A stretch of DNA of 64,000 nt from Microbacterium gubbeenense DSM 15944 (GCF_000422745.1 NZ_AUGQ01000008.1:1-64000), one strand, 5' to 3'. Shown: positions 51,601-59,700, counted from the stretch's first letter. Notes: a model not told the origin generated them from the sequence alone. Translations and numbers: made by a program.

Positions 51601-52086
51601 GGCGACGCGGCGGTCGGCCTCGCGCTGGCCGAGGATCGCCTCGCCGAGCAGGTTGACGTTGAGACGCGTGCCCGGGCCGCCGATGCGTGCCAGGGCCGGG
51701 CCGAGGCGACGGTCGCTCGCGTCGACGATCAGATGGCGCACCATCTGGCGCAGCACGCGGCGCGCGATGGGAACGACGATCGGCGGGACGAGCGCCGCGA
51801 CGGATCCGCCGAGACGGACCAGCGCGCGCAGGTACGCCGGCAAGAAGGACGGGACGTCGCGGGCGACCGCGCGGAAGTTGCGGGCGGCGACGCGGAGATC
51901 CTCCGGACGCACGACGCCGTCGACGAATCCGGTGGCGAAATCGAGACCCTTGGGGTCGCTGAGCACGCCGGCGAGGTTGCGCCCGGCTGCGTCGACCTTC
52001 TCGTCGCGCGCCTGTTCGAGCCACGTGCGCACCTGCGCGATCGCCTGATCCGCGAGGGCGATGTCGATATCCTTGACGGTGTTCAT
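48640..52086 (-). CDS. putA: Bifunctional proline dehydrogenase / glutamate-semialdehyde dehydrogenase
   Basis: A 1,148-residue PutA that oxidises proline to glutamate. The N-terminal proline dehydrogenase barrel (about 90-420) contains SDVDYISIKVSS, LDMEEYKDLD and the flavin-region RIVKGANLPMEEVDADT. The aldehyde dehydrogenase half (about 490-1,000) has LAETSGKNAIIV (catalytic Glu about 712) and nucleophile C746 in GQKCSAAS. There is no N-terminal DNA-binding domain, so it is not a self-regulating PutA; the divergent LysR gene is the likely regulator. A 3' extension (about 1,000-1,148) ends at 48640. Confidence 0.95.
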   Translation of the reverse strand: MNTVKDIDIALADQAIAQVRTWLEQARDEKVDAAGRNLAGVLSDPKGLDFATGFVDGVVRPEDLRVAARNFRAVARDVPSFLPAYLRALVRLGGSVAALVPPIVVPIARRVLRQMVRHLIVDASDRRLGPALARIGGPGTRLNVNLLGEAILGQREADRRVAGTIRLIERSDVDYISIKVSSTVAPHSQWAHDQAVSEAVDALVPVYRAAVANDTFLNLDMEEYKDLDVTLDVFQRILDREEFQSVRAGIVLQAYLPDCLAAMVRLQEWAAERVASGGSPVKVRIVKGANLPMEEVDADTHGWPLATWPSKQHTDAGYKQVLEYALHPDRIRNVHLGIAGHNLFDVALAKLLAETRGITEGIEFEMLLGMATQQAAVVRRDVGELLLYTPVVHPQEFDVAIAYLIRRLEEGASPENFMSAVFDLDSDERLFQREKARFLASIDMIPGDIPEPNRTMDRRESQPPYEEGPRGATGSAFRNTPDTDPSLEANREWAAGIRARMQHSRLGIDTIEAAEIDSPEALDDAISGAVDAGWRDLPLAERVAILHRAGDILQRRRGDLLEVMGSECGKVIEQGDPEVSEAIDFAHYYALSAERLEEVDGASFTPARVTAVIPPWNFPAAIPAGGVLAALAAGSSVIFKPARQASRTGAVIAESLWEAGVPREALRLVRISGELGSRLLSDPRVERAILTGAYETAELFRSFRRDLPLLAETSGKNAIIVTPSADFDLAAKDIAYSAFGHAGQKCSAASLIVVVGSVATSERFRRQLLDAIDGYEVGYPWQEGAQIGPVIAPAEGKLLRGLTTLEQGQRWLIEPRRQDDSGALWSPGIRVGVEPGSEFHLTEYFGPVAGIIEAATLEDAIEIVNEVEYGLTSGLHSLDPDEIQTWLGSIQAGNAYINRVITGAIVERQSFGGWKKSAVGPGTKAGGPSYLYALGDWADAPGSAGERADAASRRAAKAVDPEDRERLEAALATDIAAFEAEFGASRDVQGLSLEQNVLRYVPTAVTVRFEGSRTVELVRVIAAGARIGAPIEVSSLERLPEPVRAYLADVGAVHRVEDAEAWSRRAAGFVSTGGRIRLVDASADPILEATDGSPNVALYAAPVTTAGRVEMLPFVREQAVSITAHRFGNPRRYEVPVVTGGASDLVAQ

Positions 52087-52148
52087 AGTGAGCCTCCTTG
52101 CCGTATCACCATCGTGCTCCTCGTAATCTGTCGCGTAAAGCTCACAGT

Positions 52149-52177
52149 TTCGAAGGGATTCATTCGAAGTTCTCGAA
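52149..52177. promoter_or_regulatory. Repeated TTCGAA sites between putA and its LysR gene
   Basis: TTCGAA occurs at 52149-52154 and 52163-52168, and a variant CTCGAA at 52172-52177, within the 110-bp divergent promoter region and 20-48 bp before the lysR ATG. Such clustered palindromes suit a LysR autoregulatory and activation site. The bound protein is inferred. Confidence 0.5.
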
Positions 52178-52196
52178 TAATCGCTACGCTCGCATC

Positions 52197-53093
52197 ATGA
52201 CCGCCGTCTGGAGCTCGCACCGGTTGATGCTGCTGCGCGAACTGCAGCTGCGCGGCACGATCTCGGCTGTCGCCGAGGCCCTGAACTACGCGTCGTCGAC
52301 GGTGTCGCAGCAGCTCGCGCAGCTCGAGCGGGAGGTCGGCGCCCCGCTCCTGCGGGCGGACGGACGCCGGGTTCGGCTGACGCCGCAGGGCGAACGGCTG
52401 GCCGTGCACGCCTCGGAACTGCTCGCCCTCGAGGAGCGCACCCGCGCGTCGCTCGAGGTCGGCACCCCGGCGCCCGTGCGCATCGCGGCGCTGCAGACCT
52501 CGGCGCGGGCGCTGCTCCCCCGCGCGCTGACGATGCTCGCCGAGTCGCATCCCGGCATGCGGGTCGAGGTGTCGGTCGTTCCGCCCGAGGAGGGATTGTT
52601 CGAGGCGGAGGCGCGCGAGTTCGACCTCGTGATCGCCGAGCAGTACCCGGGTCACACGCGCGAGCTGCGCGCGGGGCTCGACCGGGTGACGCTCGGACAC
52701 GACCCGATCCGTCTCGCGGCAGCACCGGAGTCGCCCGTGCAGTCGGTGGGCGATGCCCGCGGCGAGGCCTGGATCATGGAGCCGGTCGGCACCGCCGTGC
52801 GCACCTGGTCGGTGCAGCAGTGCCGGGCCGCGGGATTCGAGCCCGACGTTCGCTTCGAGGCGGCCGACCTGCTGGCGCAGGTGCGCCTGATCTCGGCGGG
52901 GCACGCGGTCGGGCTGCTGCCGGAGCAGCTGCTCTCGGGAGACGCGACCCCCGTGCGCCTGATCGACCTGCCCGGATCCCCGACGCGGGAGCTGTTCACC
53001 TCGGCGCGCGAGTCGTCCGCGGCGTCGGTCGGGGTGCGCGCGGTGCGCGAGGCGCTGGGGAGGGCGTTCGGCGAGGCGGCGGGGCGGCGCTGA
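52197..53093 (+). CDS. LysR family transcriptional regulator, divergent from putA
   Basis: A 298-residue LysR-type regulator. The N-terminal winged helix (residues 6-65: RLMLLRELQLRGTISAVAEALNYASSTVSQQLAQLE) is followed by the linker helix and a substrate-binding domain (about 90-290). I chose ATG 52197 over 52098 because the helix-turn-helix starts at its usual distance and the longer form would overlap the promoter. No Shine-Dalgarno is seen, so it may be leaderless. Its position suggests control of proline catabolism. Confidence 0.88.
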   Translation: MTAVWSSHRLMLLRELQLRGTISAVAEALNYASSTVSQQLAQLEREVGAPLLRADGRRVRLTPQGERLAVHASELLALEERTRASLEVGTPAPVRIAALQTSARALLPRALTMLAESHPGMRVEVSVVPPEEGLFEAEAREFDLVIAEQYPGHTRELRAGLDRVTLGHDPIRLAAAPESPVQSVGDARGEAWIMEPVGTAVRTWSVQQCRAAGFEPDVRFEAADLLAQVRLISAGHAVGLLPEQLLSGDATPVRLIDLPGSPTRELFTSARESSAASVGVRAVREALGRAFGEAAGRR

Positions 53094-53098
53094 TCGGG

Positions 53099-54490
53099 CT
53101 ACGCGGCCGCGAGGGCCTCCACCGGCGAGATGCGGGTGGCGAGGCGCGTCGGGGTGACCGCTGCCACCAGCGTGAGCAGCGCCATGGCCCCGATCACGAT
53201 GGCCACCGGCACCCACGGAATCGCCGGTGCGACGAGCAGCCCGCCGTCCGGGTAGTACCCGATCGTCGACTGCGCGCCGATCCAGCCGTAGGCGACGCCG
53301 AGCACCAGGCCGAGCAGCGTCGACGCGATCGTGATGTGGGCCGCCTCGAGCAGCACCATCACGCGGATCTGTCCGCTCGACAGGCCCAGCGCGCGCAGCA
53401 GCCCCAGCTCGGTGCGGCGCTGCACGACGCCGATCGTCAAGAGGTTCACGAGCCCGACCGCAGCGATGATCGCGGAGAACCCGACGAGCCCCATCATGAC
53501 CCCGGAGAAGAGGTCGAGGAAGGCACTGATCCCGCTCGCGTCGGCTTCTTCGGCCGGCACCCCCTGCAGCAGCACCTGCTCGAACGTCTCGGTCGCGACG
53601 GCGAACATCACCACGAGGGTGACGCCGACGACGACGCCGATCGACATGCGGCTCGATCGCTCGGGGTACCGCAGCGCGTTCTCTGCGGCCAACCGGCTCG
53701 TCGCGGATCCGCCGAACGCCCGCCCCACGAGCCGCAGCACGGGCGGCATGACGGCCGCGGATCCCATCACCAGCGCGGTGAACGACAGCAGACCGCCGAC
53801 GAACGACACGACGACCGCGGCCGGCGTCAGCAGCCCCAGAATCAGGCCGCCGATCAGCAGCAGCACGCCGAGCAGGCCGATGACGATCGCGAACCCGTTC
53901 TTCGCGCGCCCGCCGCGGGCCTCGTCCTGCGATCGCACGACGGATCCGCCGAGCGCGGCGAGCGGCGTGACGCTCAGCACGCGCCGGGATCCGCCCCACG
54001 CCGCGAGCCACGTGGTGATGATGACGGCGATCGACGGCAGCGCCATCCATGCCGAGAACGTGTCGTCCGGGGCGGGCGCGTCGAGGATCCGGCCCGCGAT
54101 CGACGTGCCGGCGAGCGCGATGACGATGCCGATCGCGAGGCCGATCGCGGATCCGATGAGCCCGACGACCAGCCCCTGCCCCGCGACCTTCCGTCGCTCG
54201 GCGCGCGCGGTGGATCCGATGAGCCGCAGGAGCGCGATCTGGCGCGTGCGGCCCGCGACGATCGTCGAGAACGTGTTGGCCGTGACGATCGCGCCGACGT
54301 ACATCGCGATGACGATGAAGATGACGCTGAGGATGCCGACCATCAGTGTGACCGTGCCGGTCTCGCCGAGGGTCTCCCCCGCGAGGAAGCCGAGGTATTT
54401 GGTGGTCGCGAGCAGGGTCACGCCGAAGGACGACGACAGGGCCGCGACGAGGATGCTCGCGCCCATGCCGCGTTCGCGCAGGAAGCTCAT
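53099..54490 (-). CDS. ABC transporter permease, FtsX/MacB type
   Basis: A 463-residue membrane protein with two FtsX-like halves. Each has a helix, a large loop and three helices; the second half ends LVAAVTPTRLATRISPVEALAAA, the usual MacB/LolE-like C-terminal motif, and the first ends RVLSVTPLAALGG. This places it among type VII exporters or mechanotransmitters moving lipoproteins, peptides or drugs. Its start overlaps the ATPase stop by 4 bp. Confidence 0.9.
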   Translation of the reverse strand: MSFLRERGMGASILVAALSSSFGVTLLATTKYLGFLAGETLGETGTVTLMVGILSVIFIVIAMYVGAIVTANTFSTIVAGRTRQIALLRLIGSTARAERRKVAGQGLVVGLIGSAIGLAIGIVIALAGTSIAGRILDAPAPDDTFSAWMALPSIAVIITTWLAAWGGSRRVLSVTPLAALGGSVVRSQDEARGGRAKNGFAIVIGLLGVLLLIGGLILGLLTPAAVVVSFVGGLLSFTALVMGSAAVMPPVLRLVGRAFGGSATSRLAAENALRYPERSSRMSIGVVVGVTLVVMFAVATETFEQVLLQGVPAEEADASGISAFLDLFSGVMMGLVGFSAIIAAVGLVNLLTIGVVQRRTELGLLRALGLSSGQIRVMVLLEAAHITIASTLLGLVLGVAYGWIGAQSTIGYYPDGGLLVAPAIPWVPVAIVIGAMALLTLVAAVTPTRLATRISPVEALAAA

Positions 54491-55251
54491 GCCGCCATCT
54501 CCTGTTCCGTGCGCAGCATGTGCGCCGAGATCTCCTCGGGCGTCTGGCGCGGCTTGTCGGCGACGATCCGGCCGTCGCCGAGGAACAGCACGCGGTCGGC
54601 GAAGCTCGCCGCGATCGGGTCGTGCGTGACCATCGCGATGCTCTGGCCGTTCGCGCTCGCGCCCTGCAGGATCCGCAGCACTTCGCGGCCCGTGCGGGAG
54701 TCGAGGTTGCCGGTCGGTTCGTCGGCGAAGACGAGATCCGGCTCGGTGGCGAGGGCGCGCGCGATCGCGACGCGCTGCTGCTGGCCGCCCGACAGCTCGT
54801 GCGGGCGGTGGGTGAGCCGCTTCTCGAGACCGAGATCGTAGACGAGATCCTGGATGCGGTGCTGCTCAGGTGTGGTGGGCTTTCGCCCATCGAGGTCGAA
54901 GGGCAGCAGGATGTTCGCCTTGACGTCGAGGGTCGGCACGAGGTTGAAGGCCTGGAAGATGAAGCCGGCCTTGCGGCGGCGCAGCAGCGTGAGGTCGCGA
55001 TCGTTCAGGGCCGTGATGTCGGTGTCGCCGATCCAGGCCGTGCCGCTGGTCGGGGCGTCGAGCCCGGCCATGATGTGCATGAGCGTCGACTTGCCCGAGC
55101 CCGAGGGACCCATGATGGCGGTGAACTCGCCACGGCGGATTCCGACGCTGATGTCGTCGAGCGCGGTGACGGTTCCGGCTCCGGTGCCGAAGCTCTTGGT
55201 GAGGTGGGTGACGCGGGCGGCGAGGCCCAGGTCCGATGTGGTGATCTCCAT
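54487..55251 (-). CDS. ABC transporter ATP-binding protein, MacB/LolD type
   Basis: A 254-residue ATPase. Walker A is GPSGSGKST (about 51-59), then the LolD/MacB-like region RRRKAGFIFQAFNLVPTL, signature LSGGQQQRVAIARAL (about 148-162), Walker B LVFADEPTGNLD and the H-loop in AMVTHDP. It energises the FtsX-type permease encoded after it. The two genes lie downstream of a histidine kinase and response regulator, a common arrangement for envelope-stress or antimicrobial-peptide systems, but a terminator separates them, so a second promoter is needed. Confidence 0.92.
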   Translation of the reverse strand: MEITTSDLGLAARVTHLTKSFGTGAGTVTALDDISVGIRRGEFTAIMGPSGSGKSTLMHIMAGLDAPTSGTAWIGDTDITALNDRDLTLLRRRKAGFIFQAFNLVPTLDVKANILLPFDLDGRKPTTPEQHRIQDLVYDLGLEKRLTHRPHELSGGQQQRVAIARALATEPDLVFADEPTGNLDSRTGREVLRILQGASANGQSIAMVTHDPIAASFADRVLFLGDGRIVADKPRQTPEEISAHMLRTEQEMAA

Positions 55252-55332
55252 ACCTACGACGCTATTTTCCGGCCGTATCCTGCGTCATCGGGCCGCGGGT
55301 TGATCTGCGTACACCGCGAGGATGACGTTCGG

Positions 55333-55367
55333 GCCCGGTTCTGTTGGAGGTTCCAGCAGAACCGGGC
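55333..55367 (-). terminator. Hairpin after the response regulator gene
   Basis: An 11-bp perfect stem, GCCCGGTTCTG (55333-55343) with CAGAACCGGGC (55357-55367), 13-nt loop, starting 3 bp after the stop at 55370. It separates the regulator transcript from the ABC genes. Confidence 0.75.
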
Positions 55368-55369
55368 GG

Positions 55370-56005
55370 TCAGCCGGCGAGGCCGTGGTCGTAGGCGAAA
55401 ACGACGAGCTGCACCCGGTCGCGCAGCCCGAGTTTCGTGAGGATTCGGCTGATGTGGGTCTTCACCGTCGCCTCGCTGAGGAATTCACCGGCCGCGATCT
55501 CGCCGTTGCTGAGCCCGCGCGCGGCGAGGGCGAAGATCTCGCGCTCGCGCGCAGTCAGGTGTTCGTACTCCGCCGGCGGCGCCTTCGACTGGGCGTACTC
55601 GGCGAACAGGTCGCGGGTCTGGCTCGCGGCGATCACGCTCGATCCGGCGTGAACGCCGCGGATCGCCGCGAGCAGGAACTCGGGGCCGGCGTCCTTCAGC
55701 AGGAACCCGCTCGCGCCGCCCCGGATCGCCCGCGCCGCCGCCTCGTCGAGGTCGAACGTCGTGAGCATGACGACCTTCGGCGGCTGCGACATCAGGAGGA
55801 TCTCGGCGGTGGCGGCGATGCCGTCCATCACCGGCATGCGGATGTCCATGAGCACGATGTCGGGCTGCGTGCGCGCGACCATCGCGACCGCCTCCTGCCC
55901 GTTGCCGGCCTCTCCCGCGACCTCCAGGTCGGGCTGCGAGTCGATGAGCATGCGGATGCCACCGCGGAACAGCGCCTGATCGTCGACGAGTGCGACGCGG
56001 ATCAT
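55370..56005 (-). CDS. Response regulator, NarL/LuxR family
   Basis: A 211-residue two-component regulator. The receiver domain has the acidic pair VALVDDQ, phosphoacceptor Asp in DIVLMDIRMPVMDG (about 54), Thr in VVMLTTFD and Lys in GFLLKDAG. The C-terminal LuxR helix-turn-helix is LTAREREIFALAARGLSNGEIAA, with SEATVKTHISRILTKLG as recognition helix (about 150-200). The start overlaps the kinase stop by 4 bp. It is LiaR/DesR-like in layout. The nearby exporter is the obvious target candidate, but no binding site was proven. Confidence 0.93.
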   Translation of the reverse strand: MIRVALVDDQALFRGGIRMLIDSQPDLEVAGEAGNGQEAVAMVARTQPDIVLMDIRMPVMDGIAATAEILLMSQPPKVVMLTTFDLDEAAARAIRGGASGFLLKDAGPEFLLAAIRGVHAGSSVIAASQTRDLFAEYAQSKAPPAEYEHLTAREREIFALAARGLSNGEIAAGEFLSEATVKTHISRILTKLGLRDRVQLVVFAYDHGLAG

Positions 56006-57150
56006 CGTGCCTCCCAGGGAATCTCGGCGCGCACCGTGAAGCGATCGGCCGAATGATCGATGTCGAGGGATCCGCCCACCAGCGACGCGCGTTCCCGCAT
56101 GCCGATGATGCCGTGTCCCTGGTCGGAAACGGGCTGCCGCGCCGATCCCCCGACGGGATTCGACACGGCCAGCCGCACGGATCCGGGAAACCACGCGAGC
56201 GACACCGCGACCGGCTCGCCGTCGCCGTGGCGGAGCCCGTTCGTGAGCGCCTCCTGCAGGATCCGGTACACCGCGAGCTGCACCGCCGCCGGGACATCCC
56301 CGAGCGGCGCCGGGTCGATGTCGACGGTGAGATCCATGCCCGCCCGGCGGATCTGCGCGAACAGCGTGTCGATGTCGGCGATCGTCGGCTGCGGCCCCTC
56401 GGCCTCGCGGTGGCGCAGCTGCGCAAGCAGCACGCGCACGTCGGCGAGCGCGGATCCGGCCGTCTGACTGATCGTGCCGAGCGTGTCGAGGGCAATCTGC
56501 GGATCCGCCCTGCCCGCGTAGCGCGCGCCGTTCGCCTGCGCGACGACGACCGCGAGGGAGTGCGCGACGACGTCGTGCATGTCGCGGGCGATGCGCGCCC
56601 GTTCTTGCTCGGCCTGCGCGACCGCGTCGGCGATTCGCTTCGCGTCCTGGATCTCGCGGGCGCGGAACATCGTGCGCACGAGGGCGCCGGCCGTCCACGC
56701 GAGGGCGAAGCCGAGCAGCACGGCGATGGTCGTGACGCTTGCCTCGGTCGCCGCCGTCGCGAGGCCGCCGTTGGTCGTGCTGATGCCGATGATGAAGAGG
56801 TAGCCCGCGACCGTGACCGAACCGACGACGACCGACGCCGCACCCAGCCACAGCACGAGGCGGGATCCGTATGCCGCCGTCACGTACAGCACGCCGAGGA
56901 CCGCGAGGTTCGACGGCAGCGGGGCCAGGAGGAGCGCCATCTGCACGATCGCGCCGAGCCAGGCGATCGCGAGCGAGAGCGCGGGCGAGAGCCGCCTGAC
57001 CGCGAGCGCCGCGGCCATGATTCCGGCGATCAGCGGGACGAGCGCCGGGCTGTCGGTGAAGTAGAACTGGGATCGGGCGGACACGGCGAAGAACACGATC
57101 GCGATCGCGATGTCGATGCCGAGGCGCACCTTGCCGATGGAGCGGAACAC
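56002..57150 (-). CDS. Sensor histidine kinase, HisKA_3 type
   Basis: A 382-residue kinase. The N-terminal half has about five to six membrane helices (DUF7134-like sensor). The dimerisation motif RARIARDMHDVVAHSLAVVV holds the phosphorylated His near residue 195. The catalytic domain ends with DQGHGIIGMRERASLVGGSLD, the short G-box form of LiaS/DesK kinases, and an N-box-type RILQEALTNGLRHG. There is no extracellular domain, so it probably senses the membrane itself or a partner transporter. Coupled to the response regulator by a 4-bp overlap. Confidence 0.92.
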   Translation of the reverse strand: MFRSIGKVRLGIDIAIAIVFFAVSARSQFYFTDSPALVPLIAGIMAAALAVRRLSPALSLAIAWLGAIVQMALLLAPLPSNLAVLGVLYVTAAYGSRLVLWLGAASVVVGSVTVAGYLFIIGISTTNGGLATAATEASVTTIAVLLGFALAWTAGALVRTMFRAREIQDAKRIADAVAQAEQERARIARDMHDVVAHSLAVVVAQANGARYAGRADPQIALDTLGTISQTAGSALADVRVLLAQLRHREAEGPQPTIADIDTLFAQIRRAGMDLTVDIDPAPLGDVPAAVQLAVYRILQEALTNGLRHGDGEPVAVSLAWFPGSVRLAVSNPVGGSARQPVSDQGHGIIGMRERASLVGGSLDIDHSADRFTVRAEIPWEAR

Positions 57151-57192
57151 GCGCTCTACGCTATGCGGTCATCGCCCGCGCCGCGTCCGTCT

Positions 57193-57777
57193 TCAGAGGT
57201 AGTTCGGCGGGTCGCCCTTGACGAGCACGGATCCGCTCTCGTCGTCCCATGTGAAGCGCATGGGCGACTCTCCGCTGCGCTCGGCGTTGCTTTCTCCGGG
57301 CTTCGGCCAGAAGTAGACGACCTCGAGCGAGTCGGGCGCCAGCCGCGTGACCTGCGGCCAGAAGCCGTAGCTCTTCTCGGTCGCGGCCTGCACGAACTCG
57401 CCGGCATGGAACAGCGCCACCTGCGACGGAGACGAGCCGGTGGCTCCGACGACCGAGATCGTGATCCACGACAGCTCGGCGCACGGGTCGTACCCCTCGA
57501 GATCGGCGTGCTCGGTGTCCCACTGCACGTCGGACATGTTTTCGTCGTCGGGAGGGAAGGGCGGAGGCATCTGCGGCAGCGCGTCGGCGAGCGCCTGCTC
57601 GGCGTCAGTGTCGGCGCAGGCCGGGGCAGGGTCATCGGACGGGGCCTCTGACGCGGCGGCTGTCGGCGCGTCTGCTGCCGCCGTCGGGAACGGGGGCGCC
57701 GGCGGCGGCGTCGACGCGCATCCGGCGACGACGAGCGCGCATGCTGCGGCGAGCGCCGCGAGGATCCGCCGCGCCAT
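57193..57777 (-). CDS. Lipoprotein of unknown function
   Basis: A 194-residue lipoprotein. The signal peptide ends LVVAGC with the lipid Cys at residue 20, followed by a Pro/Ala-rich spacer (about 21-60). The mature part contains a Cys in PACADTDAEQALADAL and another in DPCAELSW that could form a disulfide, and ends with a beta-rich region. No family is recognised. It is translated directly after the Nudix-like gene (start adjacent to that stop). Confidence 0.65.
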   Translation of the reverse strand: MARRILAALAAACALVVAGCASTPPPAPPFPTAAADAPTAAASEAPSDDPAPACADTDAEQALADALPQMPPPFPPDDENMSDVQWDTEHADLEGYDPCAELSWITISVVGATGSSPSQVALFHAGEFVQAATEKSYGFWPQVTRLAPDSLEVVYFWPKPGESNAERSGESPMRFTWDDESGSVLVKGDPPNYL

Positions 57778-58377
57778 CTATCTCAGCTCGCCCACGCTCG
57801 CGAGGGCCTGACGGATGAGCGTTCCGCGACCGCCCTCCATCTCTGCGGAGAGCGCGTCTGAGGCGGCCTCCTCGGGCGTCATCCAGGTGACCTCGAGCGC
57901 GTCCTGCCGGGGATCGCAGGTGCCGGTGACCGGTACGACGAACGCGAGCGATACGGCGTGCTGGCGGTCGTCGTGGTACGGCGTGATGCCCGGCATCGGA
58001 AGATATTCGGCGACGGTGAACGGCGTGGGCTGGGGCGGCACCTGCGGGAACGCCATCGGCCCGAGGTCGTTCTCGAGGTGCCGGTACAGCGCATCGCGCA
58101 CCGTCTCGCCGTGCCGGACGCGCCCCGACACGATCGTGCGCGTGAGCTCGCCGATGCTCGTCGAGCGCAACAGGATGCCGATCTCGGTGACCTGGCCGGA
58201 TCCGTCGGTTCTCACGGGAACCGCCTCGACATAGAGCATCGGCAGGCGCCGGCGCGCTTCGGCCAGCTCGACGTCGCTCAGCCACGCGGGGTTCGCGGAT
58301 CCGCCGGGCACGCCGTTCAGACCGCTGAGGTCGCTCGGAACATCGTCGGGATCGGGATCAGGTGTGCGCACCGCCAT
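57778..58377 (-). CDS. Nudix-fold (DUF4916) protein with degenerate Nudix box
   Basis: A 199-residue protein resembling the DUF4916 branch of the Nudix superfamily. The box region is GRVRHGETVRDALYRHLENDLGP (about 104-126). It keeps the G-x5-E spacing and the Arg, but the REUXEE core reads R-H-L-E-N-D, so metal-binding Glu residues are replaced. The protein is thus likely inactive as a pyrophosphatase or has an altered site. YHDDRQHAVSLAFVVPV further on is typical of the subfamily. The N-terminal 35 residues are polar. It precedes the lipoprotein gene without a gap. Confidence 0.7.
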   Translation of the reverse strand: MAVRTPDPDPDDVPSDLSGLNGVPGGSANPAWLSDVELAEARRRLPMLYVEAVPVRTDGSGQVTEIGILLRSTSIGELTRTIVSGRVRHGETVRDALYRHLENDLGPMAFPQVPPQPTPFTVAEYLPMPGITPYHDDRQHAVSLAFVVPVTGTCDPRQDALEVTWMTPEEAASDALSAEMEGGRGTLIRQALASVGELR

Positions 58378-58494
58378 GGCCTCACGCTACTCGGAACCGG
58401 TGACATTCGAGCGACGCGCAGGTGTCGGGTCGTCGATTCCGCTGCCGAGGCGACATGCGGTTCGCGTGTCGGTGGTTCGCGAGAAGATGGATGC

Positions 58495-59124
58495 ATGCAG
58501 ACGCCATCGCTCGACAACGACGCCGTCCTGTGGTCCGGATCCGCAGACGAGAAACCGCTCATCGTGTTCCTGCACGGCTACGGCGCAGACGAACGCGACC
58601 TGTTCTCGCTGCGCGACCATCTGCCCGACGCCTACGCCTACGCCGCCGTGCGGGCGCCGCTCGTGCCGCCGTTCCCGATGAGCGGGTACTCCTGGTACTC
58701 GATCGACGGGCTCTCGTCGCGCGATCCGGCCGCCGTCACCGCCGGCGCGGCGCGGTTCATCGAGTGGCTCGAGACCACCGGCGCCGGTCGCGTCGGCCTC
58801 ATCGGCTTCTCGCAGGGCGGTGCGATCGCTCTGCAGGCGATGCGGCTCGCCCCCGAACGGTTCGACTTCGTGGTGAACCTCTCGGGGTACGCGGCAGGCG
58901 GATCCCTCGACGGAGACGAGGCGCTCATGCTCTCGCAGCCGCCGGTGTTCTGGGGCCGCGGGTCCGCCGACGAGGTCATTCCGGCCGACGCGATCCTGCA
59001 GACGACCGAGTGGCTCCCCGCGCACAGCAGCCTCGTGGGGCGGGTCTATCCCGGCCTCGCTCATGCCGTGTCACCGCAGGAGATCGACGACGTGGCGCGG
59101 TTCCTGCAGAAGCAGCTGACGTAG
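58495..59124 (+). CDS. Alpha/beta hydrolase, phospholipase/carboxylesterase type
   Basis: A 209-residue carboxylesterase of the short DLH/acyl-protein-thioesterase type. LIVFLHGYGADERDLFSL forms the oxyanion hole, nucleophile S106 lies in GFSQGGA, and D159 (GSADEVIP) and H190 (GLAHAVSP) complete the triad. Length is normal. No signal peptide, so cytosolic. The start is ATG 58495 within ATGCATG. It is convergent with the acidic-tail gene 5 bp later. Confidence 0.88.
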   Translation: MQTPSLDNDAVLWSGSADEKPLIVFLHGYGADERDLFSLRDHLPDAYAYAAVRAPLVPPFPMSGYSWYSIDGLSSRDPAAVTAGAARFIEWLETTGAGRVGLIGFSQGGAIALQAMRLAPERFDFVVNLSGYAAGGSLDGDEALMLSQPPVFWGRGSADEVIPADAILQTTEWLPAHSSLVGRVYPGLAHAVSPQEIDDVARFLQKQLT

Positions 59125-59128
59125 CGGG

Positions 59129-59512
59129 TCAGTCGCGCGGGGCGTCGGGGCCGGGCGCGTCGTCAGCATCATCACCAGACGCATCATCGTCCAGCCCGTC
59201 GCCGCCGTCGCCGGACTCTTCGCTGTCCACACCATCTGCGTCATCACCGGACGTGTCGTCCGCACCGTCAGAGTCTTTGCTGGACGCTCGGTTATCCGAG
59301 CCGTCAGCGGCGTCGCCCGACGCATCGCCGTCTGCGTCATCATCGGGCGCAGCTTCGTCCGAGCCGTCGCTGTCGTCCTCGGGTTCATCGCCCGAGCTCC
59401 CCAGCGCCATGGCGAAGGCGGCCGCGAGGCCGGCTCCGAGGGCCAAGAACGCCCAGTTGTCGAGCGCCACCGAGAACGAGACCCCCAGTGCCACCCCGAG
59501 GGCGATGCCCAC
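59129..59512 (-). CDS. Small membrane protein with long Asp-rich tail, probably frameshifted at its start
   Basis: The visible frame (127 residues) has two short hydrophobic helices (IALGVALGVSFSVALDNW; FLALGAGLAAAFAMALG), then about 80 residues dominated by Asp, Gly and Ser, such as DDDADGDASGDAADGS. No family. An ATG with a plausible N-terminus lies at 59555 in another frame; deleting one base from the six-G run at 59522-59527 would join them as MTDPKRSGYTPNWGVGIALG. This suggests a slippage frameshift or a sequencing error. The gene as written starts at GTG 59512. Confidence 0.5.
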   Translation of the reverse strand: MGIALGVALGVSFSVALDNWAFLALGAGLAAAFAMALGSSGDEPEDDSDGSDEAAPDDDADGDASGDAADGSDNRASSKDSDGADDTSGDDADGVDSEESGDGGDGLDDDASGDDADDAPGPDAPRD

Positions 59513-59559
59513 ACCCCAGTTGGGGGGTGTAGCCGCTCCGCTTCGGATCGGTCATGGTC

Positions 59560-59700
59560 TCAGGCCGCGACGCCTCGTGCTGCGCGCTTGGCGTCGCGAC
59601 GCGCGCGGTACTGGGCGTTGATCTTCGGCGCGTTCACGGCCGACAGGATCGAGCTGACGACCGCCGGTGCGAGGAGCATGAGGAAGATTGCGATGTTCAT
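59560..59700 (-). CDS. Small membrane protein (46 residues)
   Basis: MNIAIFLMLLAPAVVSSILSAV forms one membrane helix, followed by a basic tail NAQYRARRDAKRAARGVAA. The start is ATG 59700 and the stop at 59560 is just upstream of the previous gene's probable true start, so they may be co-transcribed. Too short to assign. Confidence 0.45.
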   Translation of the reverse strand: MNIAIFLMLLAPAVVSSILSAVNAPKINAQYRARRDAKRAARGVAA

